Source of the DNA: Microbacterium soli
GTDB lineage: Bacteria > Actinomycetota > Actinomycetes > Actinomycetales > Microbacteriaceae
DNA length: 64,000 bases
Direction: 5' to 3'
Assembly (NCBI RefSeq): GCF_039539005.1
Contig: NZ_BAABCP010000001.1
Span: 1,612,001 to 1,676,000 of the forward strand
The notes beneath the pieces were generated by a model. The model was given only the letters and a program-made list of their open reading frames with translations. It was not told the origin of the DNA and did no database searches. Shown here one piece after another: positions 25,658 to 34,450 of the stretch (position 1 is its first letter; every line of letters starts with the position of its first letter). The position numbers and the translations under genes were made by a program.

Positions 25658-26410
25658 TCACTCGGGGCGCAGCCGGAGGCGGGCCATCCCGCCATCGACC
25701 TCGATGGCGGTGCCCGTGGTGGACCCGGATGCCGGAGACACCAGATACAGCACGGCGTCGGCGACCTCGGCGGGGGACACCAGCCGGCCGTGCGGCTGAC
25801 GCGCCTCGAGTGCGGCCCGCTCCGCGGCGGGGTCGTCCGCGGACGCCAGCAGTCGCCCCACCCAGGGGGTGTCCGCGGTGCCCGGGTTGACGGCGTTGAC
25901 CCGGATGCCCTCGCGCAGGTGGTCGGCGGCCATCGCCCGCGTGAGCGCCGACACCGCACCCTTGGACGCGGAATACAGCGCTCGCTGCGGCAGCCCTGTG
26001 GTCGAGGCGATGGATGCCGTGTTGCAGACCGCCGCTGAAGACGACCTCCGCAGCCAGGGGAGCGCCGCCGATGTCACGCGGGCGATGCCGGTGACGTTGA
26101 CGGAGAGCACGCGGGCCCACTCGTCGTCGTCGTTCGCGGCGATGTCGCCCTGTGCGCCGATACCGGCGTTGTTGATGACGATGTCGATGCCGCCGAACTG
26201 CGCCGCGACCGCGGAGACGGCGGCGTCGACCGAGGCGCGATCGGAGACATCCGCCGGGAACGCCGCGAAGGCGGCGTCCGCTCCGGAGGGGTCCCGGTCG
26301 AGCACCGCGACCCGTGCGCCCTCCTCGTGCAGTCGGCGGGCGATCGCCGCGCCGATCCCGGATGCCCCGCCGGTGACGAGGGCGACCAGCCCCTCGAGCC
26401 GGCCGCTCAT
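25658..26410 (-). CDS. SDR, probable 2-keto-3-deoxy-L-fuconate dehydrogenase
   Basis: This 250-residue SDR has TGGASGIG, NNAGIGAQ, a Ser in NTASIAS and YSASKGAVSALTRAMA. IEVDGGMARLRLRPE closes the protein. Such SDRs oxidise the C4 hydroxyl of 2-keto-3-deoxy-L-fuconate to the 2,4-diketo acid in the pathway described from Xanthomonas. The assignment rests on context: its ATG overlaps the stop of the FAH-family hydrolase that would take the next step, and the dehydratase that makes its substrate is divergent. It is the distal gene of that two-gene operon. Confidence 0.82.
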   Translation of the reverse strand: MSGRLEGLVALVTGGASGIGAAIARRLHEEGARVAVLDRDPSGADAAFAAFPADVSDRASVDAAVSAVAAQFGGIDIVINNAGIGAQGDIAANDDDEWARVLSVNVTGIARVTSAALPWLRRSSSAAVCNTASIASTTGLPQRALYSASKGAVSALTRAMAADHLREGIRVNAVNPGTADTPWVGRLLASADDPAAERAALEARQPHGRLVSPAEVADAVLYLVSPASGSTTGTAIEVDGGMARLRLRPE

Positions 26411-27267
26411 CGCTGCGCCTCCCACGCCACGAACTCCTGGCGCTGACGGCCGAGGCCCTCGATCTCCAGCTCGACCACGTCGCCCGGCTTCAGGTACGGA
26501 TACCTGCCGGACAGCGCGACGCCCTGCGGCGTCCCGGTGAGGATCAGGTCCCCGGGTTCGAGCGTGACGTACTGCGACAGGTGGTGCACGAGCGTGGGCA
26601 CGTCGAAGATCATGTCGGAGGTGTTCGAATCCTGGCGCGGCTCCCCGTTGACCCAGCTGCGCAGACGGAGGCCGTGCGCGTCGAGCTCGGATGCCGGGAC
26701 CAGCCAGGGCCCGGTGGGGTTGAACCCCGCGGCGATCTTGCCCTTCGACCACTGACCGCCGGAGACCGTCATCTGGAAGTCGCGCTCGGAGACGTCATTG
26801 GCCAGCACGTAGCCGGCGATGTGCGCGGCCGCCTCCTCGGGGGAGTCCAGATACGCCGTGCGGGAGCCGATCACGACCCCGAGCTCGACCTCCCAGTCGG
26901 TCTTCTCGCTGCCGCGCGGGATGGTGACGGCGTCGTTCGGTCCGATCACGGTGTTCGGCGTCTTCAGGAACAGGATGGGGACGCTCGGCGGCTCGGAGCC
27001 GGATTCGGCGGCGTGGGCGGCGTAGTTCATCCCGATGCAGATGACGGCGCTCGGCCGCGCGATCGGGGCGCCCACGCGCATCGACCCGGCATCGGGCAGC
27101 TCGGGAAGGGCCCCCGCGTCCAGTGCGGCGCGGGTGCGGCCGACAGGGTCGGTGCGGAGGAACTCGCCGTCCACATCCGATGTCACCGGCCGGAGGTCGT
27201 AGTGGCGACCATCGTCGATGACGACGGGGATCTCGCTTCCGGACTCGCCGAGGCGTGCGAACTTCAT
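26407..27267 (-). CDS. FAH-family hydrolase, probable 2,4-diketo-3-deoxy-L-fuconate hydrolase
   Basis: This 286-residue protein has the fumarylacetoacetate-hydrolase fold motifs: VICIGMNYAAHAAE, LFLKTPNTVIGPND, DWEVELGVVIG (metal-binding Glu residues) and VLANDVSERDFQ (Asp), then LTGTPQGVALS. In the fucose route this family cleaves 2,4-diketo-3-deoxy-L-fuconate to pyruvate and L-lactate. The ATG at 27267 has AGGAG seven bases upstream. It leads a two-gene operon with the SDR and diverges from the dehydratase gene over a 121-base regulatory gap. A third copy of the palindromic operator lies inside its coding sequence at 27173-27183. Confidence 0.85.
   Translation of the reverse strand: MKFARLGESGSEIPVVIDDGRHYDLRPVTSDVDGEFLRTDPVGRTRAALDAGALPELPDAGSMRVGAPIARPSAVICIGMNYAAHAAESGSEPPSVPILFLKTPNTVIGPNDAVTIPRGSEKTDWEVELGVVIGSRTAYLDSPEEAAAHIAGYVLANDVSERDFQMTVSGGQWSKGKIAAGFNPTGPWLVPASELDAHGLRLRSWVNGEPRQDSNTSDMIFDVPTLVHHLSQYVTLEPGDLILTGTPQGVALSGRYPYLKPGDVVELEIEGLGRQRQEFVAWEAQR
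27173..27183. promoter_or_regulatory. FadR-type operator copy inside the hydrolase gene
   Basis: ACATCCGATGT at this position is identical to the 11-base palindrome at 27328-27338 and is centred 155 bases from it, inside the coding sequence. It may allow cooperative binding or looping. Chance occurrence cannot be excluded because GGATG-type words are common here. Confidence 0.4.
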
Positions 27268-27315
27268 GGTTCTCCTATCTCGTCTGAGAAGCGGATGCCC
27301 GGAACGACCCCGCTG

Positions 27316-27344
27316 TTGACAGTATAGACATCCGATGTTTAAAC
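27316..27344. promoter_or_regulatory. Divergent promoter with FadR-type operator copy 2
   Basis: A perfect TTGACA at 27316-27321 is followed after 16-17 bases by TTTAAA/TTAAAC as a -10 for the dehydratase operon. On the other strand TATACT (complement of 27321-27326) can serve the hydrolase operon. The operator AGACATCCGATG (27326-27337) sits between these elements, so its occupancy should block both directions. Confidence 0.65.
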
Positions 27345-27388
27345 TCCACCTGTCCGCAGCACATCGATGGCGCGGCTGAAGGAGCCCT

Positions 27389-28684
27389 GTGAGCAGTATC
27401 GTCGCGCTGGAGACCAGCGACATCCGATTCCCCACCTCGCTGAGTCTGGACGGATCGGACGCGATGAACCCCGACCCGGACTACTCGGCGGCGTACGTGA
27501 TCGTGCGCAGCGACGCCGGAGACGGCATCTCCGGGCACTCGTTCGTCTTCACGATCGGCCGGGGGAACGACGTGCAGGTCGCCGCCATCGACGCTCTGGC
27601 GGGACACCTCGTCGGGCGGGAGCTGGAGCCGCTGCTGGCCGACATGGGCGGTACGTTCCGCGAGATCGTGGGCGACTCGCAGCTGCGCTGGCTCGGCCCG
27701 GAGAAGGGCGTGATGCACATGGCGATCGGTGCCGTGATCAACGCGCTGTGGGACATCAAGGCCAAGCGCGCCGGGCTCCCGCTGTGGCAGCTGCTGGCGC
27801 GGATGAGCCCCGAGGAGATCGTCGACCTCGTCGACTTCCGTTACCTCACCAACGTCCTCACCCGCGAGGACGCCCTGGAGATCCTCCGTGCCGCCGTCCC
27901 CGGGCGGGCGGAGCGCGAGGCGGCGCTGATGGAGTCCGGGTACCCGGGATACACCACCAGTCCCGGCTGGCTGGGATACTCCGATGAGAAGCTGGAGCGC
28001 CTGGCGCGGGAGGCGATGGCCGCAGGCTTCACCCAGATCAAGCTCAAGGTCGGCGCCGACCTCGACGACGACATCCGTCGGTTCCGCAGGGCGCGCGAGG
28101 TGTGCGGGCCGGACTTCCCCATCGCCATCGACGCCAATCAGCGCTGGGAGGTCTCCGAGGCGATCGAATGGGTCACGGCGCTGGCCGAGTTCCATCCGGC
28201 CTGGGTCGAGGAGCCCACCAGCCCCGATGACGTCCTCGGCCATGCCGAGATCGCCCGTGCGGTGGCGCCGATCCGCGTCGCCACCGGCGAGCACGCGCAG
28301 AACCGGATGATCTTCAAACAGCTGCTGCAGGCGAACGCGATCAGCGTCATGCAGATCGACGCGGTGCGGGTGGCCGGCGTGAACGAGAACATCGCGAACC
28401 TGCTGCTGGCGGCGAAGTTCACCGTGCCGGTGTGCCCCCACGCGGGCGGGGTGGGGCTCTGCGAGGCCGTGCAGCACCTGTCCATGTTCGACTTCGTGGC
28501 CGTCAGCGGCTCCCGCGACGGGCGGATGATCGAGTACGTCGACCACCTGCACGAGCACTTCGTCGTGCCCACGGAGATCCGAAACGGGTCCTATGCGCCG
28601 CCGGTCGCCCCCGGAGCGGGGATGGAGATGAAGCCGGCCAGCATCGCCGAGTTCACCTGGAGGGGACGGCATGCCGCGGCCTGA
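27389..28684 (+). CDS. L-fuconate dehydratase (enolase superfamily)
   Basis: This 431-residue protein opens [19 protein letters not shown], the signature start of the L-fuconate dehydratase / ENOSF1 group. The barrel shows [11 protein letters not shown] (catalytic Lys pair), [17 protein letters not shown] and GEH as metal ligands. CPHAGGVG carries the catalytic His. It dehydrates L-fuconate to 2-keto-3-deoxy-L-fuconate. The GTG start has AAGGAG seven bases upstream. Its end overlaps the aldo/keto reductase start by 14 bases, so the two are translationally coupled. Family members also accept L-galactonate and D-arabinonate, so the natural sugar is not fully fixed. Confidence 0.92.
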   Translation: MSSIVALETSDIRFPTSLSLDGSDAMNPDPDYSAAYVIVRSDAGDGISGHSFVFTIGRGNDVQVAAIDALAGHLVGRELEPLLADMGGTFREIVGDSQLRWLGPEKGVMHMAIGAVINALWDIKAKRAGLPLWQLLARMSPEEIVDLVDFRYLTNVLTREDALEILRAAVPGRAEREAALMESGYPGYTTSPGWLGYSDEKLERLAREAMAAGFTQIKLKVGADLDDDIRRFRRAREVCGPDFPIAIDANQRWEVSEAIEWVTALAEFHPAWVEEPTSPDDVLGHAEIARAVAPIRVATGEHAQNRMIFKQLLQANAISVMQIDAVRVAGVNENIANLLLAAKFTVPVCPHAGGVGLCEAVQHLSMFDFVAVSGSRDGRMIEYVDHLHEHFVVPTEIRNGSYAPPVAPGAGMEMKPASIAEFTWRGRHAAA

Positions 28685-29636
28685 CCTCGTTCTCCCCGCG
28701 CTCGGCTACGGCGCCGCGAACGTCGGCAACCTGTTCCGGGAACTCAGTGACGACGACGCCCTGGCCGTGCTCGACGCCGCCTGGGAGGCGGGCATCCGCT
28801 ACTTCGACACCGCGCCGCACTACGGGCTGGGACTGAGCGAGCGGCGGCTGGGCGCGTTCCTGCGCACCAAGCCTCGTGACGAGTTCATCGTCTCGACGAA
28901 GGTCGGGCGATTGCTGCGACCGAACCCCGATCACCGGGCCGGCGGGCTGGACACCGCCCACGACTTCTTCGTGCCCGACGACCTGCGCAGGCGGTGGGAC
29001 TTCAGCGAGGCCGGCATCCGCGCCGCCGTCGCCGAGTCGCAGGAGCGCCTCGGGCTGGACCGGATCGACGTGCTCTACCTGCACGATCCGGAGAGACACG
29101 ACCTCGACCTGGCCGTCTCCGAGGCCCTCCCGGCGATGCAGAGGCTGCGAGCCGAGGGCGCGATCACGGCGATCGGCGTCGGCTCGATGGTCTCGGATGC
29201 CCTGGCCAGGGCGGTCGAAGAAGCCGATCTCGACCTGATCATGGTCGCCGGGCGCTACACGCTGCTGGAGCAGCCGGCGGCGGAGCGGGTGCTGCCGGCC
29301 TGCGCGGAGCGCGGCACCGGCGTCGTCGCGGCCTCGGTGTTCAACTCGGGTCTGCTGGCGCAGATCGAACCGCGGCGCGATGGCCGATACGAGTACGGCG
29401 CCCTCCCGGAGGCTCTGTGGGAGCGGCTCATGCGCATCGCCGCGATCTGCGCCGGTCACGGGGTTCCGCTTCCGGCGGCGGCGATCCGGTTCCCGCTGCG
29501 CTCCGCGCTGGTGCGCTCGGTGGTGGTCGGCGGCAGCCGACCCGCGCAACTCCGCCAGAACGTCGAATACGCCGCGCAGGAGATTCCCGACGAGTTCTGG
29601 GCGGAACTCGCCGATGCCGGACTCATCCCGGCCTGA
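28671..29636 (+). CDS. Aldo/keto reductase, probable L-fucose dehydrogenase (AKR15-like)
   Basis: This 321-residue AKR begins [18 protein letters not shown] and has [18 protein letters not shown] (catalytic Asp/Tyr), VSTKVGRLL (Lys) and [10 protein letters not shown] (His). This pattern fits the group holding pyridoxal 4-dehydrogenase and bacterial L-fucose / D-threo-aldose 1-dehydrogenases. It would supply the first step, NAD(P)-linked oxidation of L-fucose to the lactone. It overlaps the dehydratase gene by 14 bases. No sugar importer of a classical type is adjacent, so uptake must be encoded elsewhere or served by the next gene. Confidence 0.82.
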   Translation: MPRPDLVLPALGYGAANVGNLFRELSDDDALAVLDAAWEAGIRYFDTAPHYGLGLSERRLGAFLRTKPRDEFIVSTKVGRLLRPNPDHRAGGLDTAHDFFVPDDLRRRWDFSEAGIRAAVAESQERLGLDRIDVLYLHDPERHDLDLAVSEALPAMQRLRAEGAITAIGVGSMVSDALARAVEEADLDLIMVAGRYTLLEQPAAERVLPACAERGTGVVAASVFNSGLLAQIEPRRDGRYEYGALPEALWERLMRIAAICAGHGVPLPAAAIRFPLRSALVRSVVVGGSRPAQLRQNVEYAAQEIPDEFWAELADAGLIPA

Positions 29637-29717
29637 GGAGCAGGAGGCGACGGCGACGCCCGAGGGAATCGGCCCGGTGACGTCGGCGAGGGGGCGTGGG
29701 CCCCTCGAAGGAGGTTA

Positions 29718-30740
29718 GTGTCATCTTCCATGGGCCGTGCCGCAGAGGACATCAGTCGGCGCCCGCGTGCGGGCACCGGATTGCTCGTCGCACTCGGCGC
29801 GGCATTCTCGTTCGGGATGTCCGGCGCCTGGGCGCGCGGTCTCATCGACGCCGGCTGGACGCCGGGCGCCGCGGTCACCGCGCGCATCTGGGTCGCCGCG
29901 CTCATCCTCCTCGTCCCGACGATCCTCGCCCTGCGTGGTCGGTGGCGGCTGCTGCGCTGCAATGCGGGGATGATCGCCGCCTACGGCCTGCTCGCGGTCA
30001 CCGCCACACAGCTGTTCTACTTCCAGGCCGTCGCGGTCATGGACGTCGGCGTCGCGCTGCTCATCGAGTACACCGCTCCCGTGGCCGTCGTGCTGTGGCT
30101 GTGGGTGCGACGCGGGGAGAGGCCGACGGGGCGCAGCATTCTCGGCGCCGTCCTCGCGTTCGTCGGACTCGTGCTCATGCTCGACGTCCTCACCGGCGCA
30201 CGCGTCGACGGCGGCGGCATCCTGTGGGCGCTGGGAGCCATGGTCGGCGCGGCCACCTACTTCGTGCTGTCGGCCCGGCAGGACACCGGCCTGCCGCCGC
30301 TCGCCCTCGCCGGCAGCGGACTGCTGCTGGGGGCGCTGGGGCTGACGACGGCGGGGCTGGTCGGGGTGCTCCCGATGCGGTGGACCTTCGACGACATCTC
30401 GTACCGGCTCGCCGGAGTCGCCGATGTCGCCGTGCCGTGGTTCGTGCCCGTGCTCGCCATCGGACTGCTGGCCACGGCCCTCGCCTACGTGCTGGGCATC
30501 GCCTCGACGCGGATGCTGGGCTCGCGCCTGGCATCCTTCGTCGCGCTCGCGGAGGTGATCGCGGCGATGCTGTTCGGCTGGCTGCTGCTGGGGCAGCTGC
30601 CGGCGCCGGTGCAACTGGTCGGCGGGGCGCTCGTGCTCGTCGGGGTCGTCATCGTCAAGCTCGGTGAGCCGAGCCCGGAGAGTCTGCCGGCCCCGGAGGG
30701 CCGGACGGGCCCGGACGTGGAGCCCGCCTCGGCGGCGTGA
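29718..30740 (+). CDS. EamA-family (DMT superfamily) transporter
   Basis: This 340-residue protein has about ten hydrophobic segments in two five-helix EamA repeats (roughly residues 22-150 and 165-310). LLIEYTAPVAVVLWLW ends the first repeat and FVALAEVIAAMLFGWLLL lies in the second. The C-terminal tail is charged and Pro/Glu-rich. Such exporters and importers act on metabolites or amino acids. A GTG at 29718 is three bases after AAGGAGG, which is tight. An ATG at 29730 is 15 bases after it, so the exact start is uncertain. It follows the fucose genes after 81 bases, and a role in that pathway is speculative. Confidence 0.8.
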   Translation: MSSSMGRAAEDISRRPRAGTGLLVALGAAFSFGMSGAWARGLIDAGWTPGAAVTARIWVAALILLVPTILALRGRWRLLRCNAGMIAAYGLLAVTATQLFYFQAVAVMDVGVALLIEYTAPVAVVLWLWVRRGERPTGRSILGAVLAFVGLVLMLDVLTGARVDGGGILWALGAMVGAATYFVLSARQDTGLPPLALAGSGLLLGALGLTTAGLVGVLPMRWTFDDISYRLAGVADVAVPWFVPVLAIGLLATALAYVLGIASTRMLGSRLASFVALAEVIAAMLFGWLLLGQLPAPVQLVGGALVLVGVVIVKLGEPSPESLPAPEGRTGPDVEPASAA

Positions 30741-30752
30741 GGCGGCACGCGG

Positions 30753-32075
30753 TCAGGCCCGCTGCAGGATCTCCGCCGTGACCCGCGCGCTGAAGTGCAG
30801 CGACGAGACCGGCACGCGTTCGTCGACGGCGTGGAACTGCGCGTACACGTCGAAGTCCGTCGGCACGCGCAGCGGGACGAAGCCGTAGCCGTCGATGCCG
30901 AGCTTCGCGAAGTGCTTGTTGTCGGTGGAGGCCGGCAGGAGGTACGGCAGCACGACGGCATCCGGGTCCTCGGCGGCGATGGCCTCGGCGATCACCCGTG
31001 TCAGGGGTGCATCGTCGGGCGATTCGATCGCGGGCGGGCCGTCGTGCCACTCCACCGTCGCTCCCGGCCAGGCGAGGGTGCGCAGCGTGTTTCGCAGCCT
31101 CTTCTCCTCGCCCGGAAGAGTGCGGATGTCCAGATGTGCGCGCGCCTCGGACGGGATCACGTTGCCCTTCTCGCCGGCGCGGAGCATCGTCGGTGCGACG
31201 GTGGAGTGCAGTGAGGCGGCGATGAGCCTGCCGACGAACCCCAGCGAGCCGAGGTCGGAGCTCAGGGTCCGGTCCGTGAACGGTCGCCCGGTCTCCTCTG
31301 CGAAGGCCTGCAGCAGGGCATCTGTCGTCCTGCTGCGCGTGGACGGGGCGGAGTAGCCGCTGATGCGCGCCACCGTCTCCACCAGTCGTACGACGGCGTC
31401 GTCGCGGTGCGGCAGCGAGGCATGCCCGGACGCGCCTCGTGTGACGACGGATGCCGTGGCCACGCCCTTCTCGCCGGTTGCCAGCAGATATGCGCGACGG
31501 TCCCCGTACGGCACGGAGAATCCGCCCACCTCGCCCAGTGCCTGAGTGGCGCCCGCGAACAGCTCGGGGCGGTTGTCGACGAGCCAGCCGGCGCCGTGCG
31601 CGCCACCGGACTCCTCATCGGCGAGGAAGGCGAAGACGAGATCTCGACGGGGCACCCGGCCACGGCGGGCGAACTCCCGCGCCACGGCCAGCAGCACGCC
31701 GGCGAAGTCCTTCATGTCCACAGCACCGCGCCCGTACAGCATCCCGTCGTCGATCACCCCGCCGAACGGGGGATGCGTCCAGCCCTCGGCATCCGCGGGC
31801 ACCACATCCAGGTGCGCGTGCAGCACGAGCGCCCCGGCGTGCGGATCCGATCCGTGCAGCCGGGCGACCACGCTCCCCCGGCCCGGGGCCGGCTCGACGA
31901 AGACCGTCGGGATGCCGAGCTCTTCGAGCCGCTCCTGCACGTAGCGGGCGGCCCGCGTCTCGCCGTCGCCGATCGTCGCGGGATCGCCCGTGTTGACGCT
32001 CTCGAAGCGGATGAGGTTGGCCGCGAAGGTGACGGACTCCTCCTCCAGCAGGCTGGTTCGCGGGCGAGTGGGCAT
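30753..32075 (-). CDS. M20/M25/M40 family metallopeptidase (ArgE/DapE-like)
   Basis: This 440-residue hydrolase has VLHAHLDVVPADAEGW (metal-binding His and catalytic Asp), YGRGAVDMKDFAG (metal Asp) and FAFLADEESGG (catalytic and metal Glu pair). STDNKHFAKLGIDGYGF aligns with the C-terminal His region of the M20 family. Members act as carboxypeptidases, aminoacylases or deacylases. The ATG at 32075 starts PTRPRTSLLEEE. The gene is divergent from the GntR-prp operon and convergent with the EamA gene, and neither gives a substrate clue. The full metal-site set looks intact. Confidence 0.87.
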   Translation of the reverse strand: MPTRPRTSLLEEESVTFAANLIRFESVNTGDPATIGDGETRAARYVQERLEELGIPTVFVEPAPGRGSVVARLHGSDPHAGALVLHAHLDVVPADAEGWTHPPFGGVIDDGMLYGRGAVDMKDFAGVLLAVAREFARRGRVPRRDLVFAFLADEESGGAHGAGWLVDNRPELFAGATQALGEVGGFSVPYGDRRAYLLATGEKGVATASVVTRGASGHASLPHRDDAVVRLVETVARISGYSAPSTRSRTTDALLQAFAEETGRPFTDRTLSSDLGSLGFVGRLIAASLHSTVAPTMLRAGEKGNVIPSEARAHLDIRTLPGEEKRLRNTLRTLAWPGATVEWHDGPPAIESPDDAPLTRVIAEAIAAEDPDAVVLPYLLPASTDNKHFAKLGIDGYGFVPLRVPTDFDVYAQFHAVDERVPVSSLHFSARVTAEILQRA

Positions 32076-32195
32076 CGACTGGAGAGTAATCGCGGATGCC
32101 GCAGGCGTGCAGGGGATGTGACGGACGACGACGGGATGTGACGTCGCGTGACGAACACGGCCGCGAGCGGAGCCGGGTCGCACGGGTGTACAGGA

Positions 32196-32202
32196 TGTAT
32201 AC
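32196..32202. promoter_or_regulatory. TGTATAC box, upstream copy
   Basis: TGTATAC matches the box that overlaps the -10 at 32249-32256 and lies 53 bases, about five helical turns, upstream of it. It is a candidate second site for the adjacent GntR regulator and may also serve the divergent peptidase gene. Confidence 0.4.
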
Positions 32203-32227
32203 GCAGTAGTGCTCGGTGGGGAGGATA

Positions 32228-32256
32228 TTGCCATTCGATGGGGGTTTATGTATACA
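32228..32256 (+). promoter_or_regulatory. Promoter of the GntR-prp operon with operator over the -10
   Basis: TTGCCA (32228-32233) and TATACA (32251-32256) are separated by 17 bases. The predicted start falls on or next to the ATG at 32265, giving a leaderless transcript, and no Shine-Dalgarno is present. The perfect palindrome TGTATACA (32249-32256) covers the -10, as expected for autorepression by the GntR protein. Confidence 0.65.
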
Positions 32257-32264
32257 CTAGCGAC

Positions 32265-32924
32265 ATGCGCGCGAGTGAGAAGGCGTATCTGACGCTGCTG
32301 GAGGAGATCCAGTCCGGCGCGTTGCCCTCCGGCGCCGTGCTGGCCGAGGCCTCGCAGGCCGAACGGCTCGGCGTGAGTCGCACGCCGCTGCGGGAGGCGC
32401 TGCGCCGGCTCGTCGCCGATGGTCTGGCTGTGCAGCAGTCCCCGAGGGTCACTGTCGTCGCAGGACTGGACGCCGACGACATCCGGTCGCTGTTCGAGAT
32501 CCGCCGTGCGCTGGAGGAGACCGCGGCCCGGCTGGCCGCCCAGCGCGGCGATCGAGGCGCCTTCACCGCGCTCGCCGCGGAGTTCTCGCACGTCGACCTC
32601 GACGGCGATGAGGGCCGTGACGCGTACTATGCGCTCATCGCGAGGCTCGACGCCGAGGTCGACGCGTCGCACGGCAACGACTATCTGACGTCCGCGCTGC
32701 GCCCCGTGCGCACCCACCTCGTCCGCGTGCGGCGCATGGCGCGCGACAAGCCGGAGCGGCTGGCCGCCTCGGCATCCGAGCATCTGCAGATCGCCCGTGC
32801 CCTGGCATCCGGCGACGCGGAGCTCGCCGCGCACGCCACGCACGTCCACCTGCACAACGCCCTCACCGGCATCCTCGATTCCCTGCAACAGCAGCGCACC
32901 CTCGACAGCGAAGGAACCCCATGA
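32265..32924 (+). CDS. GntR-family regulator (FCD type), probable regulator of the propionate operon
   Basis: This 219-residue protein has a winged helix containing [29 protein letters not shown] (residues 26-54). A shortened FCD-type helical domain follows ([21 protein letters not shown]). It was read from the ATG at 32265; an in-frame upstream ATG at 32238 lies inside the promoter and was rejected. The gene is leaderless by promoter spacing. Its stop overlaps the prpD start as ATGA, so regulator and enzymes form one operon. The TGTATAC boxes upstream support autoregulation. The effector may be 2-methylcitrate or propionyl-CoA derived (inference). Confidence 0.85.
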   Translation: MRASEKAYLTLLEEIQSGALPSGAVLAEASQAERLGVSRTPLREALRRLVADGLAVQQSPRVTVVAGLDADDIRSLFEIRRALEETAARLAAQRGDRGAFTALAAEFSHVDLDGDEGRDAYYALIARLDAEVDASHGNDYLTSALRPVRTHLVRVRRMARDKPERLAASASEHLQIARALASGDAELAAHATHVHLHNALTGILDSLQQQRTLDSEGTP

Positions 32925-34450
32925 CCGTCACCCATCACGTCCGCGTCCACCGCTCCGAAGAGGATCTGCCCCGCGAGGAGCAGCTGGCCTGGAAGATCGC
33001 GCAGGTCGCCGTCGACCCCGTCGAGGTCGACCCCGAGGTCACCGCGATGATCATCAACCGCATCATCGACAACGCGTCGGTCGCAGCGGCATCCCTGACC
33101 CGCGGCCCGATCGTCGCGGCCCGAGCGCAGGCGTTCAGCCATCCCGTCTCCACCGGCGGCAGGGGCGCGACGATCTTCGGCGCGAAGCTCGACGAGCGCA
33201 CCAGCCCCGAGTGGGCCGCGTGGGCCAACGGCGTCGCCGTGCGCGAGCTCGACTACCACGACACCTTCCTGGCCGCCGAGTACTCGCACCCCGGCGACAA
33301 CATCCCGCCGATCCTCGCCGTCGCCCAGCACGCGGGCTGCGACGGGCGCGCGCTCGTGCGCGGCATCGCCACCGGCTACGAGATCCAGGTCGACCTCGTG
33401 CGCGCCATCTCGCTGCACGCCCACAAGATCGACCATGTCGCCCACCTCGGCCCGTCCGCCGCGGCGGGCATCGGCACCATGCTGGATCTCCCCGCCGAGA
33501 CCATCTACCAGGCCATCGGTCAGGCGCTGCACACCACCACCGCCACCCGGCAGAGCCGCAAGGGCGAGATCTCCACATGGAAGGCCCACGCCCCGGCCTT
33601 CGCCGGGAAGATGGCCGTCGAGGCCGTCGATCGAGCCATGCGCGGTCAGACCAGCCCGTCGCCCATCTATGAGGGCGAGGACGGCGTGATCGCCTGGATG
33701 CTGGACGGCCCCGACGCCTCCTACGACGTGCCGCTGCCCGCCGCCGGCGAGCCCAAGCGCGGCATCCTGGACACCTACACCAAGGAGCACTCCGCCGAGT
33801 ACCAGGCGCAGGCCATCATCGATCTCGCCCGGCGTCTGGGCACCGCACGGCCCGAGCTGCGCGATCCCGCCAACATCGCCTCGATCGTGCTGCACACCAG
33901 CCACCACACGCACTACGTGATCGGCTCGGGGGCCAACGACCCGCAGAAGTACGACCCGACCGCCTCCCGTGAGACGCTGGATCACTCGGTGCCGTACATC
34001 TTCGCCGTCGCCCTGCAGGACGGCACGTGGGATCACGTCGACTCCTACCTTCCCGAGCGCGCGCAGCGCGAGGACACGGTCGCCCTGTGGCACAAGGTCA
34101 CCACGGCGGAGGATCCGGAGTGGACGCGCCGGTACCACTCCACGGATCCGGCCGAGAAGGCCTTCGGCGGCCGTGTGGAGATCACCCTCGTCGACGGCTC
34201 GCAGGTCGTCGAGGAGATCGCCGTCGCCGACGCGCACCCGCTGGGGGCCCGCCCGTTCGGTCGAGAGCAGTACATCCGCAAGTTCCGCATCCTCGCCGAA
34301 CCCGTGCTGGAGCCGGCCGAGATCGAGCGGTTCCTGGCGCTCGTGCAGCGCCTGCCCGAGCTGACCGCCGCCGAGGTGGCCGAGCTGTCCATCATCGCGA
34401 AGCCGGGTGTCCTGGCATCCGCCCCCGAGGCCCCGAAGGGACTCTTCTGA
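32921..34450 (+). CDS. prpD: 2-methylcitrate dehydratase PrpD
   Basis: This 509-residue MmgE/PrpD-family protein includes [30 protein letters not shown] and [18 protein letters not shown] near the N-terminal third. [26 protein letters not shown] and the C-terminal domain with [13 protein letters not shown] follow. PrpD dehydrates 2-methylcitrate to 2-methyl-cis-aconitate in the methylcitrate cycle. Length and order match bacterial PrpD closely. It overlaps the GntR stop by four bases and prpB by one. A separate aconitase step is not encoded in the window. Confidence 0.95.
   Translation: MTVTHHVRVHRSEEDLPREEQLAWKIAQVAVDPVEVDPEVTAMIINRIIDNASVAAASLTRGPIVAARAQAFSHPVSTGGRGATIFGAKLDERTSPEWAAWANGVAVRELDYHDTFLAAEYSHPGDNIPPILAVAQHAGCDGRALVRGIATGYEIQVDLVRAISLHAHKIDHVAHLGPSAAAGIGTMLDLPAETIYQAIGQALHTTTATRQSRKGEISTWKAHAPAFAGKMAVEAVDRAMRGQTSPSPIYEGEDGVIAWMLDGPDASYDVPLPAAGEPKRGILDTYTKEHSAEYQAQAIIDLARRLGTARPELRDPANIASIVLHTSHHTHYVIGSGANDPQKYDPTASRETLDHSVPYIFAVALQDGTWDHVDSYLPERAQREDTVALWHKVTTAEDPEWTRRYHSTDPAEKAFGGRVEITLVDGSQVVEEIAVADAHPLGARPFGREQYIRKFRILAEPVLEPAEIERFLALVQRLPELTAAEVAELSIIAKPGVLASAPEAPKGLF

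Noticed and set aside
27417-27430. GACATCCGATT near the start of the dehydratase gene as a fourth fucose operator
   Set aside because: It breaks the palindrome after GAT and is explained by coding for the conserved SDIRFP segment.
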